Positions 23,782 to 32,757 of a DNA stretch of 55,050 nt are shown here, in pieces. The stretch spans positions 1-55,050 of the forward strand of contig JAKPAM010000268.1 of assembly GCA_029779435.1 (NCBI GenBank). Direction: 5' to 3'. The position numbers were made by a program, and so were the translations under genes. Under the pieces are notes generated by a model, which worked only from the letters and a program-made list of their open reading frames with translations, did not search any database and was not told where the DNA came from. The stretch comes from Pseudomonadota bacterium (GTDB lineage Bacteria > Pseudomonadota > Gammaproteobacteria > Burkholderiales > Burkholderiaceae_E). Each line of letters starts with the position of its first letter. Positions within the stretch are counted from its first letter, which is position 1.

Positions 23782-26700
23782 TCAGTACGCCTCCTGCACG
23801 GCGTTCGTGGGCTGCACCGTCTCGGCGTCCTGGGCCAGCAGGCGTCGCGTGGCGGGTTCGCCGTACAGCCAGAACAGCACCGGCGTGAGCAGCGTGTCGA
23901 GCAGCGTCGAGCAGGCCAGTCCGCCGAAGATCACTACCGCGACCGGGTGCAGGATTTCCTTGCCCGGCGTGTCGGCGGCCAGCAACAGCGGCACCAGCGC
24001 GAACGCTGCCACCAGCGCGGTCATCAGCACGGGGGGCAGGCGCTCCAGCGAGCCACGCACGATCATCGGCGTGCCGAACTGCTCGCCCTCGAAGCGGCAC
24101 AGGTTGAGGTAGTGGCTGATCTTGAGGATGCCGTTGCGCGTGGCGATGCCCGCCAGCGTGATGAAGCCCACCATCGAGGCCACCGACAAGTTCACGTCCG
24201 CGATCCACATCGCCACCACGCTGCCGATCAGCGCCAGCGGGATGTTGGCCATCACGATGGCCGCCAGCACCGCCGAGCGGTAGCGCGAGTACAGCACCAG
24301 AAAGATCATTGCCAGCGACGCCAGCGACAGCGCACCGATCAGCCGCACCGCCTGCTCCTGGGCCTGGAACTGCCCCTCCAGGCTGACGAAGCCGCCCGGC
24401 GGCAGCTTGGTCTCGCCGATGGCCTGGCGGATCTTCGCGACGATGGCGCCCATGTCGCGGCCATCGGTGTTGGCGTAGACCACGATGCGCCGGCGCCCGT
24501 TCTCCCGGCCGATCTGGTTGGGGCCGTCTTCCTCCGTCACCGAAGCGAAGGCCGATACCGGAAGGCGCCCGGCCGGCGTGTCGATCAGCGTTGCGGCCAG
24601 GTCCTGCGGGCTGCGGCGCTGGTCGGGCAGGCGCAGCACCAGGTCGTAGCGCCGCGGGCCGTCCACGATCTCGGCTCTGTGCGCGCCATCGGTCAGTGCC
24701 TGCAGCCGGCGCACGGCCTCGCCGGGTGCCAGGCCCGTCTGTGCCAGCTTGCGCTGATCGATGCGCACGGCGATCTGCGGGATCAGCACCTGCTTTTCCA
24801 CGGTGAGGTCCACCAGGCCCGGGATACCGGCCAGGCGGCCGCGCAACTGCTCGGCCTGCCCCCGCAGCGCGTCGGTGTCGTCGCCGAAGACCTTCAGCGC
24901 GATCTGCGCCCGCACGCCCGAGAGCAGGTGGTCCAGCCGGTGCGAGATGGGCTGGCCGATGGTGGCCTGGGCCGGCAGCAGTGCCAGGCGCTCGCGGATG
25001 TGGGCCATGATCGCTTCGCGGCTGCGCTCGGAGGGCTCGAGGTCCACGTCGATCTCGGCCGCATGCACGCCCTCGGCGTGCTCGTCCAGCTCGGCACGGC
25101 CGGTGCGCCGGCCGACCTGCCGCACTTCGGGCACCTCGGCGATCAGCCGCTCGGCCTCGGCTCCGATGCGGTTGGCCTGCTCCAGTGAGGTGCCAGGCGA
25201 GAGCACCAGCCCGAGCACCAGCGAGCCCTCGTTGAAGGGCGGCAGGAAGGCGCGCGGGAAGAACGGCACGCTGGCCGCCGCCAGCAGCACCGCCAGCACG
25301 GCCCCTGCGACCAGCAGCCGCGCGTGCGGGAAAGACCAGTCCAGCACGCGGGCATCCTGCCGCTTGAGCCACGCGACCAGCGGGCTGTCGCCATGGCCGA
25401 TGCGCTTCATGCGTGGCAGCAGGTAGCAGGCCAGCACCGGCGTCACCGTCATCGACACCAGCATGGAGGCGAGGATGGAGACGATGTAGGCCACGCCCAG
25501 CGGCGCGAATAACCGGCCCTCGATGCCCGACAGCGCGAACAGCGGCACGAACACCAGCACTACGACCAGCGTGGCGTAGACGATGCCGGAGCGCACTTCC
25601 ACGCTGGCGCGGCGCACCACCTCGAACACCGGCACGGGTTCGCCGGCCGCGCGGTTCTGCTTCAGGCGTCGCAGGATGTTCTCCACGTCCACCACCGCGT
25701 CGTCCACCAGTTCGCCGATGGCGATCGCCAGACCGCCCAGCGTCATCACGTTGATCGACAGGCCGAGGGCGCGGAAGGCCAGCGCCGCCACCGCCAGCGA
25801 CAGCGGAATGGCGAGCAGCGAGATCAGCGTGGTGCGCGCCGACAGCAGGAAGGCGAACAGGATGACCGTCACCATGACGGCGCCGTCGCGCAACGCCTCG
25901 CCCACGTTGCCCACCGACGCCTGGATGAAATCGGCCTGGCGGAACAGCACCTGCGGTGGGGCCAGCCCCTGCGGCAGGCCGGGCGTCAGCTCCTGCAGCG
26001 CCGCTTCCACGGCCTGAGTGAGTCGCATGGTGTCGGCGCCGGGCTGCTTCTGCACGCTGGCGATCACGGCGGGGCCGCCGTTGTAGCCGCCGTCGCCGCG
26101 CTTGAGGCCCGGCGCGAAGCCGACCTGGGCCACCTGCTCCAGCAGCACCGGGCGCCCGTCCTTCCACGCGACGGCCACGCCGGCAAGGTCGCTGCCGAGT
26201 TCGCTCCGTTCGGCCACGCGGCCGATGTGGCGGATCAGGTACTCGCGGTCGTTCAGGTCGATGAAGCCGCCGCCGGCGTTGGAGGCATAGCCCGTCATCG
26301 CCTGCTCCACCTCGGTGAGCGAGACGTCGAACTGCGCCATACGTGCCGTGTCGGGCGCCACGCGCAGCGTGCGCACGTCGCCGCCGATGGGGATCACCTG
26401 TGAGACGCCGGGAATGGACAGCAGCCGCGGGCGCAGCACGAAGTTCGCGTACTCACGTGCCTGCATGGGCGAAGCGCTGCCTGCCTGCGCTGTGATGGGC
26501 AGCGCGATCAGCATGATCTCGCCCATGATCGAGGACACCGGCCCCATCGCTGGCTCGATGCCGGCCGGCAGTTGCGCGCGGGCCAGCGCCAGGCGCTCGG
26601 CCACCAGCTGCCGGTTGCGGTAGATATCCGTGCCCCAGTCGAACTCGGCGTAGACGATGGACAGGCCCACCCCCGACATCGAGCGCACGCGGGTGACGCC

Positions 26701-26931
26701 CGGCATGCCGTTCAGCGCGGTCTCCAGCGGGAAGGTCACGAGTTGCTCCACCTCCTGCGGCGCCATGCCGCCGGCCTCGGTCAGCACGGTGACCAGCGGC
26801 TTGTCCAGGTTGGGGAACACGTCCACCGGCGTGCGCCAGGCGCTCAGGGCGCCCCATACGAGCAGGAACGCGGCGACGGCCAGCACGAACAAGCGGTTGC
26901 GCAGACTGCTGCGCACGATCCAGTCGAACAT
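23782..26931 (-). CDS. Heavy-metal efflux RND pump (CzcA/CusA family)
   Basis: A 1049-residue inner-membrane proton/metal antiporter of full family length. N-terminal membrane segment [19 protein letters not shown] is followed by [12 protein letters not shown]. Membrane segment 4 has [13 protein letters not shown] near residues 404-417, the HME-RND proton-relay motif with paired Asp. Large periplasmic loops include a repeat of the N-terminal half. Metal specificity cannot be read with confidence; the motif differs from what I recall of Cus (Cu/Ag) and Czc pumps. The start at 26931 begins [13 protein letters not shown]; the longer upstream frame is spurious. Confidence 0.93.
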   Translation of the reverse strand: MFDWIVRSSLRNRLFVLAVAAFLLVWGALSAWRTPVDVFPNLDKPLVTVLTEAGGMAPQEVEQLVTFPLETALNGMPGVTRVRSMSGVGLSIVYAEFDWGTDIYRNRQLVAERLALARAQLPAGIEPAMGPVSSIMGEIMLIALPITAQAGSASPMQAREYANFVLRPRLLSIPGVSQVIPIGGDVRTLRVAPDTARMAQFDVSLTEVEQAMTGYASNAGGGFIDLNDREYLIRHIGRVAERSELGSDLAGVAVAWKDGRPVLLEQVAQVGFAPGLKRGDGGYNGGPAVIASVQKQPGADTMRLTQAVEAALQELTPGLPQGLAPPQVLFRQADFIQASVGNVGEALRDGAVMVTVILFAFLLSARTTLISLLAIPLSLAVAALAFRALGLSINVMTLGGLAIAIGELVDDAVVDVENILRRLKQNRAAGEPVPVFEVVRRASVEVRSGIVYATLVVVLVFVPLFALSGIEGRLFAPLGVAYIVSILASMLVSMTVTPVLACYLLPRMKRIGHGDSPLVAWLKRQDARVLDWSFPHARLLVAGAVLAVLLAAASVPFFPRAFLPPFNEGSLVLGLVLSPGTSLEQANRIGAEAERLIAEVPEVRQVGRRTGRAELDEHAEGVHAAEIDVDLEPSERSREAIMAHIRERLALLPAQATIGQPISHRLDHLLSGVRAQIALKVFGDDTDALRGQAEQLRGRLAGIPGLVDLTVEKQVLIPQIAVRIDQRKLAQTGLAPGEAVRRLQALTDGAHRAEIVDGPRRYDLVLRLPDQRRSPQDLAATLIDTPAGRLPVSAFASVTEEDGPNQIGRENGRRRIVVYANTDGRDMGAIVAKIRQAIGETKLPPGGFVSLEGQFQAQEQAVRLIGALSLASLAMIFLVLYSRYRSAVLAAIVMANIPLALIGSVVAMWIADVNLSVASMVGFITLAGIATRNGILKISHYLNLCRFEGEQFGTPMIVRGSLERLPPVLMTALVAAFALVPLLLAADTPGKEILHPVAVVIFGGLACSTLLDTLLTPVLFWLYGEPATRRLLAQDAETVQPTNAVQEAY

Positions 26932-26942
26932 CGCGTGCCCCT

Positions 26943-28079
26943 TTACCGGATCTGCGCCAGCAGCGCGGCGCCTTCGACCACGACGCGGTTGTCCGCGCCC
27001 AGGCCCTGGGTGACGACCACCGTGGCGGCGTCCAGCGCACGCACGCGCACCGGCTGCGGGATGTAGCGCTCCACGCCGGACTTGATCCACACCACCGGTT
27101 CATTGGCGGGGTTGCGCACCACCGCCTGGGCGGGCAGTACGAAGCCCTCGATGCGCTCGGCCAGTCGGGCGATCAGCGTGACGGGCTGGCCCATCGCCAG
27201 CGGCAGGGACTGCTCCGCTGCGGCGGCCTGCAGCCGGAAGATCAACGGCAACACGCCTTCGCGCAGCGCGCTGCCCGCACCGATCAGTTGCAGCGATGCG
27301 TCCGGTGCCTCGCGCAGAGAGGCGCCGGCGATGCGCGCGGGCAGCGCCGCGTCCGCGGTGGCGGCCTCGACCATCAGCCGGGTCGGGTCGACGATCTCGA
27401 ACAGCAACTCGCGGGTATCGACGACCTGACCGGCCACCGCCTGGGCGCGCGCGATCACACCCGCGACCGGCGCCACCAGCGGCTCGCACGCGGCCATGCT
27501 GGCGCCGATGCTGCGTTCGCGTTCGGCGAGGCTCTGCAACTCGGCGCGCGCGGCCTCGATCTCCTTGCGCGGCACCGTGCCTTCCAGCGATTCGAGCCGC
27601 TGCACGCGCCGGGCGGCCAGCGCGCGGCTGCTGCGCAGTTCGGCCAGCTGGGCCTGCTGGCCGGCTTGGGCATAGGGGTTGGCCTGGTACCGGACCCAGG
27701 CCAGCACCTCGCCCTTGCGCACGCGCTGGCCGGCCACCGGCAGGCCCCGCGGGCCGGGCTCGATGCGCCCGCCCTGCGCAGGCTGCACGCGCCCGCCGGC
27801 GTTGGGGTCCATCATGACGCGGCCGGCCAACTCGACCGTGGCCTGCGCCTGCGAGGCGGTCACGAGTCGGGTGCGTACGCCCATGCGCCGCTGCGCGAGC
27901 GCCGGCACGTTGACGCTGCCGTCCGGCAGGCGCATCAGCCCGCTGGCGTTCACCGCCTGCGGGGCATCGAGGTGCTCGCCGTTGGGGCCATGAGCGCCGG
28001 GTGCGGCCCACGCCGTGCCGACGGCAGCGGCGGCGAGGCACAGGGCCGGAAGTCCTAAGGAAGGGCTGGGGCGTTTCAT
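26943..28079 (-). CDS. RND efflux membrane-fusion (adaptor) protein, CzcB/CusB type
   Basis: A 378-residue periplasmic adaptor. The signal peptide ([14 protein letters not shown]) is followed at once by [13 protein letters not shown], a His-containing motif also found in the next upstream gene product. Central barrel-sandwich/hairpin segments follow ([21 protein letters not shown], then a coiled coil around [12 protein letters not shown], then [21 protein letters not shown]). It connects the RND pump to the outer-membrane channel. GGGAGGTG precedes the ATG, which overlaps the upstream stop (ATGA). It ends 11 bp before the pump gene. Confidence 0.92.
   Translation of the reverse strand: MKRPSPSLGLPALCLAAAAVGTAWAAPGAHGPNGEHLDAPQAVNASGLMRLPDGSVNVPALAQRRMGVRTRLVTASQAQATVELAGRVMMDPNAGGRVQPAQGGRIEPGPRGLPVAGQRVRKGEVLAWVRYQANPYAQAGQQAQLAELRSSRALAARRVQRLESLEGTVPRKEIEAARAELQSLAERERSIGASMAACEPLVAPVAGVIARAQAVAGQVVDTRELLFEIVDPTRLMVEAATADAALPARIAGASLREAPDASLQLIGAGSALREGVLPLIFRLQAAAAEQSLPLAMGQPVTLIARLAERIEGFVLPAQAVVRNPANEPVVWIKSGVERYIPQPVRVRALDAATVVVTQGLGADNRVVVEGAALLAQIR
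27967..28012. repeat. 46-bp segment duplicated at 28572-28617 (metal-motif copy)
   Basis: The DNA encoding [13 protein letters not shown] matches 28572-28617 at 42 of 46 bases, although the rest of the two proteins is unrelated. The copies lie in the same place, directly after the signal peptide, in two adjacent genes. Confidence 0.75.
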
Positions 28080-28672
28080 CGCACACCTCCCACGACCTGC
28101 GAACCGGCGCGCCCGTGGTTCACGCGCCGGGCGACCAGCCAGCCCGACAGCGCCAGCAGCAAGGTGCCAGCGATCCAGGCGCTGCGCGGAACGTCGTGCC
28201 ACCAGTCCTCGTGGTCGTGGCCATGCGCGTCGGCCGCGGAGCCGACGTGCAGCGTCGCGTCGAGCAGGTCGCTGTCCGCGCCCGCCAGCACGGTGATGAC
28301 CAGCGCATGCTCGCCCGGCTGCTGCAGCGCCTCGAGCATCGCCTCATCGGCCACGGCGTAGTCGCCCAGGTCGGCGTGGAACGGCGCCTTGGCGGTCAAC
28401 TTGCCGGCCTGCACCTCGACCTGGGCCTGCAACACGGGTTCGCTGGTGGCGAAGCGGTTGATCAGGATCGAGAGTTCGCCGCCTTGCAACCGGCCGACCA
28501 GTTCGAAGGTTTCCGATTGGGCCTCGAAGCGGGGGGCGGTTCCGGCCGGGGCAACGGTGGAGGCCGGCATGTCGAGGTGTTCGCCGTTGGGGCCATGGGC
28601 GCCCGGGGCGGCCCACGTGGGCTGCGCGGCGAATGCCGCCAGCGACAGGAGGATCAGGAACAAGGGTTTCAT
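28076..28672 (-). CDS. Exported membrane-anchored protein with His motif, metal-efflux operon
   Basis: A 198-residue protein. An N-terminal signal (LFLILLSLAAFAAQPTWA) is followed directly by [14 protein letters not shown] soluble beta-rich domain follows, then HGHDHEDWWHD before a C-terminal membrane helix (WIAGTLLLALSGWLVAR). The topology suggests a periplasmic domain anchored at its C-terminus with His clusters at both ends, consistent with metal binding for the adjacent pump. Similar proteins accompany some CzcCBA-like systems, but I cannot name the family. Both ends overlap neighbours by ATGA. Confidence 0.82.
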   Translation of the reverse strand: MKPLFLILLSLAAFAAQPTWAAPGAHGPNGEHLDMPASTVAPAGTAPRFEAQSETFELVGRLQGGELSILINRFATSEPVLQAQVEVQAGKLTAKAPFHADLGDYAVADEAMLEALQQPGEHALVITVLAGADSDLLDATLHVGSAADAHGHDHEDWWHDVPRSAWIAGTLLLALSGWLVARRVNHGRAGSQVVGGVR

Positions 28673-29955
28673 GGAAGGATTCCGAGAGCTTGTTGGAGAC
28701 GGGCCTGGGCCAGACCCAGCGCGGCCTGCCGGCGTGCCAGGGCGGCTTCGGCCTGGGCGGCGGCGGATAGCACGCGCAGCAACTCGGGCAGCGGCGTCTC
28801 GCCCGCGTCGAAGGACCGCTGGACCAGCCCGGCGCGCTCGCGCAGCAGAGCGGCACGGGTGCGGGAGGCATCGTGCTGAGCCTCGGCCGCGCGCAGGCCG
28901 CTGCGGGCCATCTGTTCGGCAGCGCCGAGCCGCTCGCGCGTGCGCGCCAGTGCGAGCTGGGCGCTATCGGCCGCGCTAAGCGCGGCGGCCTGCAAGGGAG
29001 CGTTGCGTGCGTCGGTGCCGAAGGGAATGCGCACACCGATCCCGACGCTGTTCTGCGAGCCGCCGACCGCACCCGGGGCGTCCCGGCGCAAGCGCAAGAG
29101 CAGCTCGGGCGGGTCGCGCCGGTCCTTGCGCACCGCGTCCAGATTGCGTTGGGCGTGCTCGACGGTCAGCTCGGCGAGTTGCAAGTCGGGGTGAAGGCTT
29201 GGCAGCGCCTGGGGGGTGGCTTGCGGTGCCCCCGATGTGGCGGGTGGTACGGGAACATCGTCGAGCCCGGTCAATACCCGCCACTGCGAGCGGGCCTCGG
29301 TCAGTCGCTGGATCGCGCCGGCCAGGGCCTCCTGCGCGTCCAGCCATTCGGCTTGCGCGGCGAGTGCGTCCGCGCGCGCCAGGTCGCCGGCCGCCACGCG
29401 GCGCTGCACGTCCTGCGCCAGGCGCTCGAACAAGCCGGCCTGCGCGGCCTGGGTCTCGTGCAGCGCCTGCTCGGCGGCGATGCGCCAGGCGGCTTCGCGC
29501 ACCCGCCCTGCGATCTGCAACCGACCGGCCCGCGCGGCGGCTCCGGCCAACCGCCCTTCGGCATCGGATACTGCCAGGCGCGCTTCGCGCTGGTCGGGCA
29601 TCCATAGCGGCAACGCCAGGCCGGCCTCGGTCTCCGAGCCTTGGCCCGCGCCACCGTCCCAGCGCTTCTCGCGCCGCGACAGTTCGAAGGCGGGCGGTGC
29701 CGCCCAGGTACTGCCGACCACGATCCGGCCGGCCTCCGCGCGACGGCGCAGAGCCTCGGCCTCGCGCGATTCAGCGGCGCGCTGCCAGGCGGCTTCCACC
29801 GCCTCGGCGAGATCGGCAGCCGTCCTGGGGCCGGCGGCCGCAGCCGTCGTCGTGGTTGGGGTGGCGTCAGGCGGGAGGGCAGGGGTGCTGTCCTGGGCCC
29901 ACGCGGGAAGGAGAGCGCCGCACGCGAGAAGCGCGGCGCTCCACAAGGGCGTCAT
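28669..29955 (-). CDS. Outer-membrane efflux channel, TolC/CzcC type
   Basis: A 428-residue outer-membrane factor. It has a signal peptide (LWSAALLACGALLPAWA) and two long alpha-helical repeats rich in Ala, Arg, Glu and Gln, typical of OEP domains (TEAGLALPLWMPDQREARL in the first half, GIGVRIPFGTDARNAPL in the second). It forms the exit duct of the tripartite pump. The ATG at 29955 gives a correct signal peptide but has no good ribosome site. A GTG at 30045 would add 30 basic residues and is less likely. It overlaps the next gene by ATGA. Confidence 0.9.
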   Translation of the reverse strand: MTPLWSAALLACGALLPAWAQDSTPALPPDATPTTTTAAAAGPRTAADLAEAVEAAWQRAAESREAEALRRRAEAGRIVVGSTWAAPPAFELSRREKRWDGGAGQGSETEAGLALPLWMPDQREARLAVSDAEGRLAGAAARAGRLQIAGRVREAAWRIAAEQALHETQAAQAGLFERLAQDVQRRVAAGDLARADALAAQAEWLDAQEALAGAIQRLTEARSQWRVLTGLDDVPVPPATSGAPQATPQALPSLHPDLQLAELTVEHAQRNLDAVRKDRRDPPELLLRLRRDAPGAVGGSQNSVGIGVRIPFGTDARNAPLQAAALSAADSAQLALARTRERLGAAEQMARSGLRAAEAQHDASRTRAALLRERAGLVQRSFDAGETPLPELLRVLSAAAQAEAALARRQAALGLAQARLQQALGILP

Positions 29956-30034
29956 GCGCCCGGGAACGGAGGAAATCACGGAACTCCTGACGAGTCGCGC
30001 CGGCCGGCGGCATGCGCGGCGCGGCAACAGGACG

Positions 30035-30056
30035 CTCACGGCCACAAGGCCGTGAG
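30035..30056 (-). terminator. Intercistronic hairpin between the CzcI-like gene and the tolC-like gene
   Basis: CTCACGGCC and GGCCGTGAG form a perfect 9-bp stem with a 4-nt loop. There is no T-run, so partial termination or mRNA processing is more likely than full termination. It would separate expression of the small leader gene from the structural efflux genes. Confidence 0.45.
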
Positions 30057-30066
30057 AACCGGGTCG

Positions 30067-30471
30067 TCAGATAGGAAGGCGTGGAGGGCGTCGTGGCCCG
30101 TCCAAATGGGGCTGGGGTGGTCCTCGCTCGGTCAACGTCGGCGGTGGCGTCGATCCTAGGGCGGCCAGCACGAGAACGGGCAGTTGCCATGGCACGGCAT
30201 TGTGCACGCCGCCATCACCCAGCAGGTGCTGGAACGAGGCATCGGAATCGTCCTGGAGGACGGCGCCGTGCTCGTCGTGGTGGTGAGGCACGCCTTCCCA
30301 GTGCATCAGGTCGTGCTCGAGCGCCTCGGCTTCCTGCTGGAGGTGATTCGCATGCTCGCGCACGAACACCTGGCCTGCCGTTGCGAATGACTGGCAGACC
30401 AGGTTGACCAGCAGAAAGATGGCGAAGACGCGACGCAAGGGAAAACACGAGTCATTGAGAATGACTCGCAT
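30067..30471 (-). CDS. Small exported His-rich protein, CzcI-like, first gene of the metal operon
   Basis: Up to 134 residues. A hydrophobic signal (VFAIFLLVNLVCQSFATAG) is followed by a His/Asp-rich stretch (HDLMHWEGVPHHHDEHG) and a second hydrophobic segment, then a Pro/Arg-rich tail. This organisation recalls CzcI, the small periplasmic regulator encoded ahead of czcCBA in Cupriavidus; that likeness is from memory and is not an alignment. The start is uncertain. ATG 30471 has no ribosome site and lies on a possible -10 element, while TTG 30438 would begin MRRVFAIFLL, closer to CzcI. Confidence 0.6.
   Translation of the reverse strand: MRVILNDSCFPLRRVFAIFLLVNLVCQSFATAGQVFVREHANHLQQEAEALEHDLMHWEGVPHHHDEHGAVLQDDSDASFQHLLGDGGVHNAVPWQLPVLVLAALGSTPPPTLTERGPPQPHLDGPRRPPRLPI
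30449..30467. promoter_or_regulatory. Perfect 8-3-8 palindrome at the start of the metal operon
   Basis: GAGTCATT-GAG-AATGACTC is a fully symmetric operator-like site at the 5' end of the first metal-operon gene. On the minus strand it lies just past TTGCCT and TTAAAT (17-bp spacing), so it would sit near +1 and act as a repressor site. The AT-rich centre is somewhat reminiscent of Fur/Zur-type boxes, but does not match a consensus I can state. No regulator gene is adjacent. Confidence 0.5.
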
Positions 30472-30598
30472 TTAATCATGCTTGATCGAGACAGGCAACA
30501 CTGGCACCGTCCCCAGGACATGGCGACCTGGGCGCGGTGCTGATCGTGATTGTTCCTTCGTCTCGATGAGCGGCCGTTGCATGCCGGACGCCGGAAAG

Positions 30599-30627
30599 AA
30601 AAAAGCCCGCGTCCGAAGGCGCGGGCT
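30599..30627 (-). terminator. Rho-independent terminator (minus strand)
   Basis: AGCCCGCG (30604-30611) pairs with CGCGGGCT (30620-30627) over an 8-nt loop. On the minus strand it is followed by a U-run (complement of 30599-30604). This is the clearest intrinsic terminator in the window. It can end both the predicted small RNA and read-through from the lipoprotein gene, isolating the metal operon from upstream transcription. Confidence 0.85.
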
Positions 30628-30657
30628 GAATCCACCAAGAGGAGGTGGAGGAGACAG
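30599..30657 (-). ncRNA. Predicted ~58-nt small RNA with anti-Shine-Dalgarno loop
   Basis: A minus-strand promoter (30663-30691) would start transcription near 30657, and a strong terminator ends it near 30599. The predicted RNA contains a CU-rich 5' part, then a hairpin CCACC-UCCUCUU-GGUGG (30632-30636 / 30644-30648) that presents CCUCCU, the complement of the ribosome-binding consensus. A short linker and the terminator follow. No reading frame of note is inside. It lies between two minus-strand genes. In the rest of this 314-bp gap I see only the possible promoter of the metal operon. Confidence 0.5.
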
Positions 30658-30662
30658 AAAAA

Positions 30663-30691
30663 AGTATAGTCGTTCTTTTGTTGCGACGCAA
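30663..30691 (-). promoter_or_regulatory. Sigma70-type promoter for the predicted small RNA
   Basis: On the minus strand TTGCGT (30691-30686) and TATACT (30668-30663) are spaced by exactly 17 bp. The -35 half is part of the palindrome TTGCG-A-CGCAA (30681-30691), a possible operator. No coding sequence begins within the next 150 bases on this strand, which is why a non-coding transcript is inferred. Confidence 0.6.
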
Positions 30692-30785
30692 TATCTTTTT
30701 TCACCACCAATGGATTGAGGGGTTTTCGCCACAAGCCTCGTCATGTCAACGCCGCCGACAAGGGAGCAGGGACGCCCTGCCGCAT

Positions 30786-31358
30786 TCAGCGACGCGGCGA
30801 CGGGGGGCGGGGGGTATTGAAGCCCGGGCTGCGCGGCATGCCCTGCCGGATCGGAGGCGGCGGCGCGATGCTCGGCCGGCCGCCCCAATGCCCGCCCGGA
30901 TAGCCGCCGCCGTACCAGGGGCCGGGCCGGTAGTAGCCTGGGCCCCAGCCGGCACCCCAGCCGTAGCCGACACCGACGCCCCACGGCCAGGGCGACCAGA
31001 ACGGGTCGTTGTAGTAGTACGGGTAGCCGTATCCCCGCGCATAGCGCATGTCGTTCGAATCGTCCCAGCTGGCGATCAGCACCGCATCGACGACCTCGCT
31101 CTTGGCGCCCTTGTTCTCGAGCATCTGGACATCGTCGGGGGTGGCTTGGGCCGCCAGGCCGCGCTGCTTGATCGCCTTCGCGATGTCGGCCTGCGGCTGC
31201 TTGGCTTCGAGCATCGCGACGATCTCGGGCAGCGTCAGGCCGTCGGGACGCACGCCGGACGGCCCCATCGATGCACAGCCGCCGAGCAGAGCGGCGCTGA
31301 CGATCCATGCGGCCAGCCGTCCACGGCGGAGGAAAGCGACAACGGGCGAGACGGTCAT
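30786..31358 (-). CDS. Gly/Tyr/Pro-rich lipoprotein of unknown function
   Basis: A 190-residue predicted lipoprotein. The signal ends in the lipobox LLGGC (Cys ~28). A folded-looking segment follows (LTLPEIVAMLEAKQPQADIAKAIKQRG, DVQMLENKGAKSEVVDAVL) that resembles a small helical repeat. The C-terminal half is low complexity with many Gly, Tyr, Trp and Pro residues (YGYPYYYNDPFWSPWPWG and similar). Probably outer-membrane attached. It is divergent from the tartrate dehydrogenase-like gene. Function unknown. Confidence 0.82.
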   Translation of the reverse strand: MTVSPVVAFLRRGRLAAWIVSAALLGGCASMGPSGVRPDGLTLPEIVAMLEAKQPQADIAKAIKQRGLAAQATPDDVQMLENKGAKSEVVDAVLIASWDDSNDMRYARGYGYPYYYNDPFWSPWPWGVGVGYGWGAGWGPGYYRPGPWYGGGYPGGHWGGRPSIAPPPPIRQGMPRSPGFNTPRPPSPRR

Positions 31359-31494
31359 GTTTTCGGTCCTGGAAACGGGCGGACAGGGAGGGCGGACAGG
31401 GAGGCTTCGCGGTTTTCGGCCTTACCCTTTAGACTCATGGGCTAACCCGGCCTTTCGCCGGGAAGCCCCCGTCAACGCCCGAGATTGCGTGAAG

Positions 31495-32604
31495 ATGACA
31501 CAACTTACCACCAAGGCGTCCCCTGGCAAGCAACGGATCGCGGTCATCGCCGGCGACGGCATCGGCAAGGAAGTGATGCCCGAGGGCCTGCGCGTGCTCG
31601 AGGCCGTGGCCAGCCGACTCGGCATCGACCTGCACTTCGATCATTTCGATTTCGCCAACTGCGACTACTGGCAGCGCCACGGCAAGATGATGCCCGATGA
31701 CTGGAAGGACCAGATCGGTGGGCATGACGCGATCTTCTACGGTGCGATCGGCTGGCCGGCGATCGTCCCGGACCACATCTCGCTGTGGGGTTCGCTGCTG
31801 CTGATGCGCCGCGAGTTCGACCAGTACATCAACCTGCGGCCCGCGCGGCTAATGCGCGGCGTGACGTCGCCGCTGGTGCGCCCGGACGGCACGCCGCGGC
31901 AGCCGGGCGAGATCGATTTCTACATCGTGCGCGAGAACACCGAGGGCGAATACTCGTCGATCGGCGGCAGGATGTTCGAGGGCACCGAGCGCGAGGTCGT
32001 GATGCAGCAGTCGGTGTTCACGCGCATCGGCGTCGACCGCGTGCTGCGCTACGCGTTCGAACTGGCGCGCAAGCGCCCGGCGCGGCACCTGACGTCGGCG
32101 ACCAAGTCCAATGGCATCTTCATCTCGATGCCGTACTGGGACGAACGCGTGGCCGCGATCGCCAGCGAATATCCGGACGTGCGGCTGGACAAATTCCACA
32201 TCGACATCCTGACCGCGCATTTCGTGCGCAATCCGCAGTGGTTCGACGTCGTCGTCGCGTCCAACCTGTTCGGCGACATCCTGTCCGACCTCGGGCCGGC
32301 ATGCACGGGCACGATCGGCATCGCGCCGTCCGGCAACATCAATCCCGAGCGCAAGTACCCGTCGCTGTTCGAACCCGTGCACGGCTCGGCGCCCGACATC
32401 GCCGGCCAGGGCATCGCCAACCCGATCGGCCAAGTCTGGTCCGGCGCGATGATGCTCGAGCACCTGGGCTTCCCGGCCGCGCACGACCTGATATTGAAAG
32501 CGATCGAGACCGTGACGGCCGACGGCCCGCGCACGCGCGACCTGGGCGGCCAGGCCAGTACCGTCGACGTCGGCAAGGCACTGGTCGAAGCGCTGGGGAA
32601 TTGA
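31495..32604 (+). CDS. Tartrate dehydrogenase/decarboxylase-family enzyme
   Basis: A 369-residue NAD-dependent beta-decarboxylating dehydrogenase of the isocitrate/isopropylmalate family. Key features are AGDGIGKEVMPEG, RPARLMRGVTSPL, FYIVRENTEGEYSSIGG, the metal/NAD signature ASNLFGDILSDLG and EPVHGSAPDIAGQGIANP. The tartrate dehydrogenase (TtuC) branch is favoured over isopropylmalate dehydrogenase by the HISLWGSLLLMRREFDQYINLRP-like segment. The ATG at 31495 is used; a GTG two codons upstream is possible. The adjacent Bug receptor suggests use of an imported hydroxy-dicarboxylate such as tartrate or malate. Confidence 0.88.
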   Translation: MTQLTTKASPGKQRIAVIAGDGIGKEVMPEGLRVLEAVASRLGIDLHFDHFDFANCDYWQRHGKMMPDDWKDQIGGHDAIFYGAIGWPAIVPDHISLWGSLLLMRREFDQYINLRPARLMRGVTSPLVRPDGTPRQPGEIDFYIVRENTEGEYSSIGGRMFEGTEREVVMQQSVFTRIGVDRVLRYAFELARKRPARHLTSATKSNGIFISMPYWDERVAAIASEYPDVRLDKFHIDILTAHFVRNPQWFDVVVASNLFGDILSDLGPACTGTIGIAPSGNINPERKYPSLFEPVHGSAPDIAGQGIANPIGQVWSGAMMLEHLGFPAAHDLILKAIETVTADGPRTRDLGGQASTVDVGKALVEALGN

Positions 32605-32690
32605 TCATTCGCCCGTTCGCCGCCCCTCGCTTCCGAGCGGCTCGCCGTGTCCTCCCCGGGCTTGGCGACCGGGTGGTCCGGCGGTGTCCG

Positions 32691-32714
32691 CCGGCGGTAT
32701 CCCCGGCGGTATCC
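32691..32714. repeat. 12-bp tandem duplication upstream of the orphan bug gene
   Basis: CCGGCGGTATCC occurs twice head to tail (32691-32702, 32703-32714), about 45 bp before the receptor start codon. It may be chance slippage or a pair of regulator half-sites. Confidence 0.5.
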
Positions 32715-32757
32715 TCTTCCTCCCTCCCTCCCAACCTCAAGGTATGGAGTCTTCACC

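Noticed and set aside
23782..26167. Long second minus-strand frame under the RND pump gene, continuing into the small exported protein
   Set aside because: Its translation is Arg/Gly/Ala-rich without motifs, a typical GC-rich shadow. Only the last 130 codons (23288-23680) have a start, ribosome site and signal peptide.
30482..30718. Plus-strand frame across the predicted small RNA
   Set aside because: It lacks a credible start and its codons cover the terminator hairpin; GGAGG on the plus strand here is the complement of the anti-Shine-Dalgarno segment.
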